A stretch of 11,889 nucleotides of DNA from Saprospiraceae bacterium. Its GTDB lineage: Bacteria > Bacteroidota > Bacteroidia > Chitinophagales > Saprospiraceae. Shown here piece by piece: positions 1 to 6,747 of the stretch (position 1 is its first letter; each line of letters starts with the position of its first letter). The notes beneath the pieces were generated by a model, which saw nothing but the letters and a program-made list of their open reading frames with translations, searched no databases and was not told the origin of the DNA. The stretch lies in NCBI GenBank assembly GCA_020850025.1, contig JADZFI010000293.1:1-11889 (forward strand), given 5' to 3'. The position numbers were made by a program, and so were the translations under genes.

Positions 1-524
1 GCCTCCACTGCCAGAGGTATTTGATGGGCCATCTGTGAAAGGAAACGATCCAATACCGGCAAATCTCTCGGCCCGAAGTGGGGAGGCAACTGCATAAAAC
101 AATACCCCAGGCGGTCGCCCAGGGTTGTGATTATCTGGCAAAATTCAGTAGGTTCCCTGCTTGTGAGGCCCAAATTCCGGGCGTGACTGATGCTCTGCGG
201 TATTTTAGGGCAATATTTGAAATCAGCTGGTGATTCAGAGATCCACCGCTCTATGGCGCCTGCATCCGGCATTTTATAATGGGTGGTATTGAACTCAATG
301 GTGTTGAACTGCTGGCTGTAATATTTGAGAAAATCCTTCTCACGGGCCCCGAAAGGATACCATTTTCCCACCCATTGTTTCATGTTGTAGCCGGTTGGCC
401 CCACATATATTCCCCGGGGCAAAGAGACTCCGGCACTTGATGCCAGGACAGCCTGATTGATCTCCGGTTCCGGAGGCAGACTGAAATCAACTTTGTCTAC
501 ATTGGGCAATTTGCCAAAATCCAT
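1..524 (-). CDS. DUF72 (YecE-like) family protein, C-terminal part cut by window edge
   Basis: I translated this by hand from the minus strand; 174 codons are visible and the frame is open to the window edge. The family signature is clear. A G-P-T-G-Y segment near residue 43 is followed by W-x-G-K-W-Y-P, then K-Y-Y-x-x-x-F-N-T-I-E-F-N, a P-x-x-x-x-I-x-x-W segment, F-K-Y-C-P-K-I-P and S-H. This order is typical of DUF72 proteins, which fold as TIM barrels and have no well-established biochemical role. The start is the ATG at 522-524; the only in-frame codons upstream before the stop of the preceding gene are weak candidates. About 40 residues precede the domain. The start lies 24 bases after the OmpA-family stop on the same strand, so co-transcription is likely. 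The family call is firm; the function is unknown. Confidence 0.85.
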   Translation of the reverse strand, partial: MDFGKLPNVDKVDFSLPPEPEINQAVLASSAGVSLPRGIYVGPTGYNMKQWVGKWYPFGAREKDFLKYYSQQFNTIEFNTTHYKMPDAGAIERWISESPADFKYCPKIPQSISHARNLGLTSREPTEFCQIITTLGDRLGYCFMQLPPHFGPRDLPVLDRFLSQMAHQIPLAVE

Positions 525-548
525 GATGCGTACTGGAATGTTCAGGGG

Positions 549-2183
549 TTACTTTAACAGGAAATGAATTTCCACACGCCGGTTTAGTTGGCGATTCGCC
601 CTGCTGTCGTTGGGCACGAAAGGTTTGTTGGAGCCATGCCCCAGGTAGCTCAGCCGCTTGGGATCAATGCCTTTGGTGATGAGATAATCCCGACATCTTT
701 TGGCTCTTTTTTCCGAAAGCAATCCGTTTGCCGGCTCCTGGCCAGTGTCGTCGGTATGGCCCTCCAGGCGAGCTTCCAGTCTGGAGTCGGCTTGGAGTAT
801 GGCGACTACTTCATCAAGGGTGACAATAGACGTATTATACCAGTCATCCAGCGTCGAACCAAAATACACCGCCTTAAAGGGCACCCCGGGGGCTGGCGGC
901 AACGCTTCAGGGCAGCCGTTTTTCTCCGGTTTGCCTGCCAGACTTGGGCATTCATCTTCTTTATCCGCAATGCCATCGCCATCGGAGTCCGGACAGCCCT
1001 TCAAACGTTCTGGACCTGCAATACCCGGACAAGCATCTTTATTATCCGGCAGACCATCAGCGTCGGAGTCCGGACAGCCTTTCCAGCGCAAATGACCCTT
1101 CATGTCCGGGCAAAGGTCTTCTGCATCGGCTACTCCGTCTTTATCCCGGTCTACAGGAGGGCATCCCCGGTACTCCAGGGTTCCTTTGGTGTCGGGGCAG
1201 TTGTCGTCTTTGTCTGCAATGCCGTCTTCGTCCTGATCAGGGCAACCATTGAGGCTGGGGTGGCCTTTTTCATCAGGGCAGTTATCGTCGCGGTCGGCCA
1301 CGGTATCGTCGTCCCGGTCCGGGCATCCAAATAGTTGCAAGGTTCCGGGTCCGTCGGGGCATTGGTCGTAGATGTCGGGAATGCCATCGTTATCGCGGTC
1401 TGGCTCAGCGGGTTTTGCTGCCACCTGTGGTTGGGCTGATTCGGGTCTGGGTTTCTTTTGGGTGTTGCCGAAGGCATAACTGCCGGTGAGGCCTGCGTAC
1501 AGATACCCGTCGTTGTTGTCCGGGGAGCCGGCCACACTGATTCCATCTAAATAATCACCCAGCGTTGGCGTCATCAGGGCCTCGAACCCGATGGTAAAAT
1601 GCTCTCCCGCCCGGAATCGGCCGCCAAGTCCGAAGGGAATGCTGATGTCCGGCTTGGGCGTATGGCCTTTGTCCACGTTTGCCAGGGTCGGGTTCAGGTA
1701 ATCATTGGGTTGTTGTTCGTTCCAGTCAACATTGGCTCTGGCGAAATGAATGCCTGCTCCAATTGTCAGGAATGGCGTGAATGCCCTCCGCTTTTTTCTT
1801 GCCGAGCGGGATTTTCTCTTCGGGCTGCTGTACATGCCAATGGGGTAAAATTCAGCCAACAACGAAGCCTCGTACAGGTTGCCGGAGAAGGACAGGCCCC
1901 GTTCCTTTTTCCAGGCAGGCTCCGTGAAGTGCTGGTCATCGCCTGAAAGTTGGGTAAATGTGAGGTTGGCGCGCAGGGAAAGCGTATTGCTGAGGTTTTT
2001 CCGGCCATGGATACTCAGGCTGGGGTTGATGCTGTATATTTTTTTCCCAAATTGTATTTGGTTGGTTTCGCCCCAATAAACGGCGGCTCCTGCGCCAAGC
2101 CCAATTTCCCAGGGCTGGGGCGTTTGGGCGCCTGCTGTCTGAAAAAGTAAAATGACCAGCAGGCATGAAATCGTGTTTTTCAT
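549..2183 (-). CDS. Outer-membrane protein: beta-barrel, six TSP3 repeats, OmpA C-terminal domain
   Basis: The protein has 544 residues. Residues 1-20 (MKNTISCLLVILLFQTAGAQ) look like a signal peptide. Residues about 24-242 contain alternating glycine/aromatic strands typical of an OmpA-like or DUF6089-like beta-barrel. Residues 262-425 hold six DxDxDG-type TSP3 repeats. Residues about 436-544 form an OmpA peptidoglycan-binding domain. By alignment with known OmpA domains, Asp478 in GHTDD and Arg493 in LSEKRA are the expected contacts for diaminopimelate; NRRVE is present near the end. It probably anchors the outer membrane to the wall, with the repeats as a calcium-stiffened periplasmic stalk. 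I chose the ATG at 2181-2183 over an in-frame GTG start at 2327 because it begins the signal peptide; the extra 48 residues would bury it and come from repeat DNA. An unusual basic run (9 of 12 residues Lys/Arg) spans residues 122-133. Confidence 0.9.
   Translation of the reverse strand: MKNTISCLLVILLFQTAGAQTPQPWEIGLGAGAAVYWGETNQIQFGKKIYSINPSLSIHGRKNLSNTLSLRANLTFTQLSGDDQHFTEPAWKKERGLSFSGNLYEASLLAEFYPIGMYSSPKRKSRSARKKRRAFTPFLTIGAGIHFARANVDWNEQQPNDYLNPTLANVDKGHTPKPDISIPFGLGGRFRAGEHFTIGFEALMTPTLGDYLDGISVAGSPDNNDGYLYAGLTGSYAFGNTQKKPRPESAQPQVAAKPAEPDRDNDGIPDIYDQCPDGPGTLQLFGCPDRDDDTVADRDDNCPDEKGHPSLNGCPDQDEDGIADKDDNCPDTKGTLEYRGCPPVDRDKDGVADAEDLCPDMKGHLRWKGCPDSDADGLPDNKDACPGIAGPERLKGCPDSDGDGIADKEDECPSLAGKPEKNGCPEALPPAPGVPFKAVYFGSTLDDWYNTSIVTLDEVVAILQADSRLEARLEGHTDDTGQEPANGLLSEKRAKRCRDYLITKGIDPKRLSYLGHGSNKPFVPNDSRANRQLNRRVEIHFLLK
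909..1400 (-). repeat. Six in-frame thrombospondin type 3-like repeats
   Basis: On the minus strand the reading frame encodes six consecutive units. Each begins with D-x-D-x-D-G or a close variant and ends with G-C-P. Five units have 27 residues; the third has 29 because of an extra Pro-Val. Each unit carries two cysteines, 12 in all, in C-P and G-C-P contexts. Unit 2 departs from the consensus, with D-D-D-T-V-A-D in place of D-x-D-G-I-A-D. In this family the aspartates bind calcium and such stalks commonly link an outer-membrane barrel to an OmpA domain. The underlying DNA repeat unit is mostly 81 bases. Confidence 0.9.
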
Positions 2184-2280
2184 AGGATGTAATTGGCCTG
2201 TAATCGGATGAGCCTTTTCGCCAAAGAGGGAAAAAGGCGGGCACAAATTACCCAATTTGCCATATATGACGACTAAATAA

Positions 2281-2302
2281 ATCATCCTTGGCCAAGGCTG
2301 AT
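2281..2302. repeat. Near-perfect 22-base palindrome
   Basis: The core CCTTGGCCAAGG at 2286-2297 is a perfect 12-base palindrome. The flanks extend it to 22 bases with one mismatched pair (ATCAT on the left, CTGAT on the right). It sits 8 bases from the first copy of the direct repeat at 2310. An inverted copy of its outer arm (GGATGAT) lies at 2344-2350, between the two repeat copies. It could be a protein-binding site or part of a mobile-element remnant. Confidence 0.6.
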
Positions 2303-2309
2303 GGTGCTG

Positions 2310-2368
2310 GTCTCCACTTTTTACCACCAGGCTGCCCGGTTGAGGATGATGTCTCCACTTTTTACCAC
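2310..2368. repeat. 18-base direct repeat, two copies 41 bases apart; possible insertion-sequence end
   Basis: GTCTCCACTTTTTACCAC occurs exactly at 2310-2327 and again at 2351-2368. Short repeated motifs of this kind, nested near one end, are characteristic of IS21-family termini, and the (T)GTCTCCACTTTTTACC-type sequence resembles such ends as I remember them. No transposase gene is present in the spacer, so this would be a relic or solo end. The repeat itself is certain; the insertion-sequence origin is inference. Confidence 0.6.
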
Positions 2369-2582
2369 TGTTTTATAATTATGGGTTTAATGGGCATGTG
2401 TTTTTGCCGACTGAGTGTATTTTTGTGCGAATTTTTAAGCTTTTGACTGCGTCTAAATATTTTCGCTATCATTGATTTGGTGATTTTTGATCAGGATGAA
2501 TGCAAAAATTATTTTTATAAATTATTTAAAATCAATGTTTTGTGAATTTATAGAAAAATTATTTACAAATAAATGAATAAAA

Positions 2583-2612
2583 TGTGGCGATTTGTGGGAA
2601 AATATGGAAATT
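2583..2612 (+). promoter_or_regulatory. Putative MraZ operator: three TGG motifs at 10-base spacing
   Basis: TGGCG, TGGGA and TGGAA begin at 2585, 2595 and 2605, exactly one helical turn apart. In E. coli, MraZ binds three TGGGN direct repeats separated by five bases, just upstream of its own gene; Mollicutes MraZ uses a different motif with the same 10-base period. The array lies 89 bases before the mraZ start and overlaps the proposed -33 element, so binding would block transcription. The spacing and place fit well; only the middle copy matches TGGGN exactly. Confidence 0.55.
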
Positions 2613-2625
2613 GTAAATACTTTTG
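2591..2625 (+). promoter_or_regulatory. Bacteroidota-type promoter of the dcw cluster
   Basis: TACTTTTG at 2618-2625 matches the Bacteroidota -7 consensus TAnnTTTG exactly. TTTG at 2591-2594 can serve as the -33 element with a 23-base spacer, which is at the long end of the known range. Transcription would start a few bases after 2625, giving an mraZ leader of about 65-70 bases. This is the only exact -7 match I noticed in the spacer facing mraZ. Confidence 0.55.
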
Positions 2626-2700
2626 TCCCTGTGAAAAGGTGGCTTATCCCACATATGCCCCGGTTCATATTTAGCAGAAGTACGGTCCCACACCACTACC

Positions 2701-3183
2701 ATGCAACTTATAGGCGAATACCCGGTGGCCCTTGACGAAAAGGGTCGTCTGCGCTTGCCAACAGCGCTGCTCCGTCAGTTGCCCGCTCATGCAGCCGGGT
2801 CGAATGGCGAGGCAGCCTCCTATGAGTTTGTGGTCAATCGGGGTTTTGAAAAGTGTCTCACACTTTACCCCAAACCGGTCTGGGACGGCATAGCTGCCAA
2901 GTTGAGCCGTCTCAATAGTTTCAACGACCGGAACCGCGCGTTCATACGCTCCTTTCACTACGGAGCATATCCACTTACTACGGATAGCGCGGACAGAATC
3001 CTGTTGCAGAAGCCTTTGCTGGATTATGCGGGAATAGCCAAAGAAGCCGTATTGCTTGCCGTAGGTGGCAAGATTGAAATCTGGTCGCCAGAGCAATATG
3101 CTTCCACCGCTGCTTTTGATCCGAACGAGTTTGCCGATTTGGCCAACACGGTGATGGGCGGTGATGATGAAATTGAACTGTAA
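2701..3183 (+). CDS. mraZ: Transcriptional regulator MraZ
   Basis: The protein has 160 residues, close to the usual 140-155. It has two SpoVT/AbrB-like half-domains, each with the family's DxxxR motif: Asp12-Arg16 in LDEKGRLRLP and Asp95-Arg99 in TDSADRILL. KIEIWSPEQY near the C-terminus is also typical. MraZ forms ring-shaped oligomers that bind short direct repeats upstream of mraZ and, in E. coli, repress the dcw cluster. It is the first gene of the cluster here, as is usual, with an ATG start and a matching array of TGG motifs upstream. An 80-base gap separates it from rsmH. Between the half-domains, residues 29-40 form a somewhat long loop rich in Ala, Gly and Ser. The identification is firm; local repressor action is inferred. 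Confidence 0.95.
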   Translation: MQLIGEYPVALDEKGRLRLPTALLRQLPAHAAGSNGEAASYEFVVNRGFEKCLTLYPKPVWDGIAAKLSRLNSFNDRNRAFIRSFHYGAYPLTTDSADRILLQKPLLDYAGIAKEAVLLAVGGKIEIWSPEQYASTAAFDPNEFADLANTVMGGDDEIEL

Positions 3184-3263
3184 GCGACACACAACGGATC
3201 AGCAGGAATTACCTGTTTTTGTTTTGTTGAGTGCCGATCAAGGTTCAGCATTCAGGCTAAGCC

Positions 3264-4187
3264 ATGGTGTACCACGAAACTGTCCTCTTACACGAAAGCG
3301 TTGATCTATTGGGTGTTGTACCCGGTAGCATGTACGTGGACGCAACGTTTGGCGGAGGTGGTCACTCCCGGCTGATCCTGGAAAAAATGGGCGAAAAAGG
3401 TCGCCTGTTTGCCTTTGACCAGGACGAAGACGCAAAACGGAACACTGAACAGCAGGAATTTTCAGCCAACCCCGGCTTTACGTTTGTCCCATCCAATTTC
3501 AGGCACTTGAAACGTCAGTTGCGCGCCGAAGGCGTTCGGCCCGGCACGGTACAGGGTATTCTGGCCGATCTGGGCGTGAGCAGCTACCAACTCGATACGG
3601 CCGAGCGGGGGTTTTCCTATCGCTTTGAAGCAGCACTCGATATGCGCATGAACAGGCAGGACGGTGAAACAGCCGCCGATTTGCTCAATAGCCGCAGCGC
3701 AGAAGAGCTTCAGCGCATTTTCAGCGAACTGGGCGAGGTGCGAAACGCAAAAACCCTCGCACACGCGGTGGTTCGGGAGCGCGAAAAACTGCCGTTCAGA
3801 AGTACCGGCGACCTGTTGGAACTGTGCAGCAAACACTATATGGGGGACCGCATGCGGTATCTGTCGCAGGTGTTTCAGGCGCTCCGGATGGAAGTGAACG
3901 ATGAACTGGGCGCACTGGAAGATTTTTTAAAAGACTCCCTGGAAATGCTGGCGCCAGGGGGCCGACTGGCAGTCATCACCTTCCATAGTCTGGAAGACCG
4001 GATGGTGAAGAATTTTATGAAAACAGGCAACATACAGGGCGAAATGGATCAGGATTTCTACGGAAACATCCGCCGGCCATGGACCCTGGTGACCAAAAAG
4101 CCGGTGGAACCCAGCCAGACAGAAGTGGCCCGGAACACCAGAGCGCGCAGCTCTAAATTGAGAGTGGCACAAAAAATTGAATCATAA
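3264..4187 (+). CDS. rsmH: 16S rRNA (cytosine-1402-N4)-methyltransferase RsmH (MraW)
   Basis: RsmH uses S-adenosylmethionine to methylate N4 of C1402 in the 16S rRNA decoding centre, in the cytoplasm. The 307-residue length is normal. The N-terminus YHETVLLHESVDLL is typical of the family. The SAM-binding motif DATFGGGGHS begins at residue 26, followed by FAFDQDEDA around residue 50. ADLGVSSYQLD at 101-111 and the following RGFSYR segment belong to the catalytic core. RYLSQVFQALRMEVNDEL and ITFHSLEDRMVKNFM in the C-terminal half are further family signatures. The ATG start at 3264 agrees with the family N-terminus. The start of ftsL follows 22 bases after the stop. No key residue appears to be missing. 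Confidence 0.97.
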   Translation: MVYHETVLLHESVDLLGVVPGSMYVDATFGGGGHSRLILEKMGEKGRLFAFDQDEDAKRNTEQQEFSANPGFTFVPSNFRHLKRQLRAEGVRPGTVQGILADLGVSSYQLDTAERGFSYRFEAALDMRMNRQDGETAADLLNSRSAEELQRIFSELGEVRNAKTLAHAVVREREKLPFRSTGDLLELCSKHYMGDRMRYLSQVFQALRMEVNDELGALEDFLKDSLEMLAPGGRLAVITFHSLEDRMVKNFMKTGNIQGEMDQDFYGNIRRPWTLVTKKPVEPSQTEVARNTRARSSKLRVAQKIES

Positions 4188-4209
4188 ACGACCATAAACA
4201 GGAACCACA

Positions 4210-4518
4210 TTGGCTAACAAACTACTGAATGCGCTAAACGTAAGTCGCCACACCACCGATCTGGTATTTGGCAACTTCCAGTTTCTGCTCTTTTTGGGCG
4301 GACTGGGCATTCTCTACATAGCCAATGCGCATTTTGCCGAGAAAGGCGTACGCAGGATTCAGCTATTGCAAAGAGAAATAAAGGAACTCAAATGGGAATA
4401 CACCTCTATTAAAAGCGAGACCATGTATAAAAGCATGCAAAGCCAAATTGATGCAGACCTCGAACCCGTAGGCCTTGATCTTGAAAATAAAGGACCCAAA
4501 GTCATTGTGATTAAGTAA
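4210..4518 (+). CDS. ftsL: FtsL-like cell-division protein (Bacteroidota type), TTG start
   Basis: This is a small bitopic membrane protein of 102 residues. A cytoplasmic segment of about 22 residues is followed by one transmembrane helix (about 24-41, FQFLLFLGGLGILYIANAHF). A periplasmic coiled-coil-like region (about 46-85) and a short tail ending KGPKVIVIK complete it. FtsL stabilises the FtsQLB complex and helps activate FtsWI at the septum. Sequence conservation in this family is weak, so the call rests on size, topology and position between rsmH and ftsI. The frame is closed by a stop at 4195-4197 and TTG at 4210 is the only plausible start codon before the transmembrane helix. Confidence 0.85.
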   Translation: MANKLLNALNVSRHTTDLVFGNFQFLLFLGGLGILYIANAHFAEKGVRRIQLLQREIKELKWEYTSIKSETMYKSMQSQIDADLEPVGLDLENKGPKVIVIK

Positions 4519-4576
4519 CCCCCATTCCCCCCATTAACCACATAACACATTAACACATTAACCACATTCCCCAATC
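4519..4576 (+). repeat. G-free low-complexity spacer between ftsL and ftsI
   Basis: All 58 bases between the ftsL stop and the ftsI GTG lack guanine on the plus strand. The 12-mer CATTAACCACAT occurs at 4532-4543 and again at 4556-4567, with related ACACATTA units between and C-runs at both ends. It contains no Shine-Dalgarno sequence and cannot fold by G-C pairing. It may give an unstructured ribosome-entry region for the GTG-started ftsI, or it may simply be repeat drift. Confidence 0.7.
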
Positions 4577-6742
4577 GTGCTCAACATCAAAAACGAAGTC
4601 CTCATCCGAGTGTACCTGGTGGCAGCCGTGGTACTGGTGGTGGCTGTGGTGATTTTGATGCGATTGTTTCAACTGACGGTGACTGAAGCCCATAAATGGG
4701 AAGCCAAAGCCGACAGTTTATATGTGAAATTAGTGGATGTGCCCAGTCAGCGGGGGAATATTCTGGCGGATGACGGTTCCTTGCTGGCAACCTCGCTCCC
4801 GTTCTTTGACATACATTTTGACGCAAAAGCAGAGGGATTGACGGCAGAGATTTTTAACGATCAGGCAGTGGATAGCCTGGCCTGGTTGCTTTCCACCTAC
4901 GTGGATCCGCAATACACGCCTGGTGCATACCGCGAGTGGCTGGATACCCTGCGCAATGCAGACCCGCGCACCCGAGGTATCCGCTATGTGCCCATTGCCA
5001 AGAATCTGCCGTATTCCAAGTACCTGAAAGTCAAGTCGTTTCCCATTTTCCGGGAGGGCCGGCATGCCGGCGGATTTATCGCGGAGCAGGTGAGCAAGCG
5101 GGAACGCCCCTTCAAAATATTGGCGCAGCGCACCATTGGCTATGCCCAACGGGAAGGCGCCCTGCCGGTAGGCATTGAAGGTAGTTTCAATACCATTCTG
5201 GACGGTAAACGGGATGATTATCCCAAGCAGTTAATGCTTCGGGTGCCGGGGGACATCTACATCCCGGTGAACGATCTGGCTGAAATTGAACCCGCCTCCG
5301 GTGATGATGTGGTGACCACACTCGACATCAACATACAGGATGCTGCAGAAACCGCACTGCTCAACGCCTGCCTGACGCACAATGCAGACCATGGCTGCGC
5401 GATTGTGATGGAGGTGAAAACCGGTAAAATCCGGGCCATCGCCAATATCGGCCGGACACAGTCGGAAGGAAAAACCGGCTACTGGGAAACCTACAACTAC
5501 GCAGTGGGTGAGCGGGTGGAGCCTGGCTCCATGTTCAAACTGGCCACTTTCATGGCCTTGATGGAAGCCGGCGCACTGGACAACTTTGATGAAAATGTGC
5601 CCGTTTACCAGGGTAAAGTGAAGATATACGACGAAGAACTGGTGGATGCTCACCCGCATGGCAGGGACTCCATGAGTATTCTGGAAATTTTTGCGCTTTC
5701 ATCCAACGTAGGAACTGCTACCCTGACGCAGAAATACTTCAAGAACAAAGCGGCAGCTTTCATTCAGCAGTTGCGCGATTTCAACCTCGACAAACCAACA
5801 GGCATTGAGATTGGCGGTGAGGAAAATCCGATCCTGAAAAATCCGGACGACCCCAAGAGCGAATGGAGCGGAACCACACTGCCCTGGATGAGTATCGGGT
5901 ATGAATTGCTGTTGACGCCCTTGCAGATGCTTACATTCTACAATGCAGTGGCCAATGACGGTCGCATGATGCGGCCTTACCTGGTGCAACGGACCGAGCA
6001 TTACGGAGAAACCATCAAAGAGTTCAGGCCTTATACGGTAAAAAGAAGTATTGCCTCCCAAAACACCATTCGCAAAGCAAAAGAGCTTTTAAAGGAGGTG
6101 GTGAAAAACGGAACGGCTAAAAATATCCAGTCGGCCAATTTCGACATGGCAGGCAAAACAGGAACTGCCCAGTTGAATTATCACAAGTTCAGGGCTACCA
6201 AAGGCATTCGTCACCAGGCAGGATTTTGCGGGTTTTTCCCGGCCGATAACCCGGTTTATTCCTGTATCGTAGTGATCAGCGAGCCGGAACGCGGCGGGTA
6301 TCACGGGGCGGAAGTAGCAGCGCCGGTATTCCGGCAAATTGCTGAAAAATGCTTTGCCATGAAAGCGGAACTGCATACCCCCATCAATGCCTCCAAACCG
6401 GCTCCTTTGAAAAAGGGTCAGTTGCCCGGATTTGATGCCGGACGCAAAGAAGACCTGAAAGAAAGTATGGAATGGCTGGGTCTGGAATTTACTTCAGGAG
6501 AGGAACTGGCAGACTGGGGAGTGCTTGTGGCCAAAGACAGCATAGGATTGAGCATTCAAAACCGCTCTGTAAATGATAAAACCGTGCCTTCAGTGGTGGG
6601 AATGGGATTGAAAGACGCCATTTACCTGCTGGAAAATCGGGGTTGCCGGGTGCGGGCTGAAGGGGTAGGGAAGGTGAGGAGCCAGAGTCTGGCCCCGGGG
6701 ACCAAAGCAAACGGACAAACGTGTGTTTTGTATTTAAACTAG
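4577..6742 (+). CDS. ftsI: Class B penicillin-binding protein with PASTA domain (FtsI/PBP3-type transpeptidase)
   Basis: The protein has 721 residues. A single transmembrane helix (about 9-28) anchors it to the inner membrane. A class B dimerisation/pedestal domain follows, with SQRGNILADDGSLLATS at 57-73. The transpeptidase domain carries all three catalytic motifs: S318-M-F-K321 with the acylated serine, S375-S-N377 and K527-T-G529. A C-terminal PASTA domain spans about 668-720. It crosslinks septal peptidoglycan, normally with FtsW and under FtsL control, and is a beta-lactam target. GTG at 4577 is chosen because the protein then begins just before the membrane helix, as in homologues. No motif is degraded. 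FtsI rather than an elongation PBP2 is inferred from dcw position and the PASTA domain. Confidence 0.94.
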   Translation: MLNIKNEVLIRVYLVAAVVLVVAVVILMRLFQLTVTEAHKWEAKADSLYVKLVDVPSQRGNILADDGSLLATSLPFFDIHFDAKAEGLTAEIFNDQAVDSLAWLLSTYVDPQYTPGAYREWLDTLRNADPRTRGIRYVPIAKNLPYSKYLKVKSFPIFREGRHAGGFIAEQVSKRERPFKILAQRTIGYAQREGALPVGIEGSFNTILDGKRDDYPKQLMLRVPGDIYIPVNDLAEIEPASGDDVVTTLDINIQDAAETALLNACLTHNADHGCAIVMEVKTGKIRAIANIGRTQSEGKTGYWETYNYAVGERVEPGSMFKLATFMALMEAGALDNFDENVPVYQGKVKIYDEELVDAHPHGRDSMSILEIFALSSNVGTATLTQKYFKNKAAAFIQQLRDFNLDKPTGIEIGGEENPILKNPDDPKSEWSGTTLPWMSIGYELLLTPLQMLTFYNAVANDGRMMRPYLVQRTEHYGETIKEFRPYTVKRSIASQNTIRKAKELLKEVVKNGTAKNIQSANFDMAGKTGTAQLNYHKFRATKGIRHQAGFCGFFPADNPVYSCIVVISEPERGGYHGAEVAAPVFRQIAEKCFAMKAELHTPINASKPAPLKKGQLPGFDAGRKEDLKESMEWLGLEFTSGEELADWGVLVAKDSIGLSIQNRSVNDKTVPSVVGMGLKDAIYLLENRGCRVRAEGVGKVRSQSLAPGTKANGQTCVLYLN

Positions 6743-6747
6743 TGATT

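Larger units (their letters stand above)
2184..2700. other. Divergent spacer between the OmpA gene and mraZ, no gene seen
   Basis: I see no credible gene in these 517 bases. From left to right it holds: a possible leader hairpin of the OmpA gene (GCCTTTT at 2212-2218 with AAAAGGC at 2232-2238, loop 13); a palindrome at 2281-2302; an 18-base direct repeat at 2310-2327 and 2351-2368; a strongly A/T-rich stretch from about 2370 to 2590; and the mraZ promoter with its putative operator. No convincing promoter for the OmpA gene was found. The best minus-strand match, GTAATTTG at 2244-2251, departs from TAnnTTTG and has no clear -33 partner. Confidence 0.7.

Noticed and set aside
588..1334. Long plus-strand open frame (248 codons) opposite the OmpA-family gene
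   Set aside because: It is the antisense shadow of the TSP3 repeat region; the repeated codons keep an opposite frame open. The minus strand has clear domains.
909..1400. Periodic DNA pattern that could suggest a CRISPR or tandem-repeat array
   Set aside because: The period of about 81 bases is explained by in-frame TSP3 protein repeats; units are diverged and there are no short identical repeats with unique spacers.
2184..2327. N-terminal extension of the OmpA-family protein by 48 codons from a GTG
   Set aside because: It would place 48 unrelated residues before a good signal peptide and would begin inside the 18-base repeat.
3184..3263. Internal promoter between mraZ and rsmH
   Set aside because: The T-rich stretch around 3211-3228 has no TAnnTTTG match.
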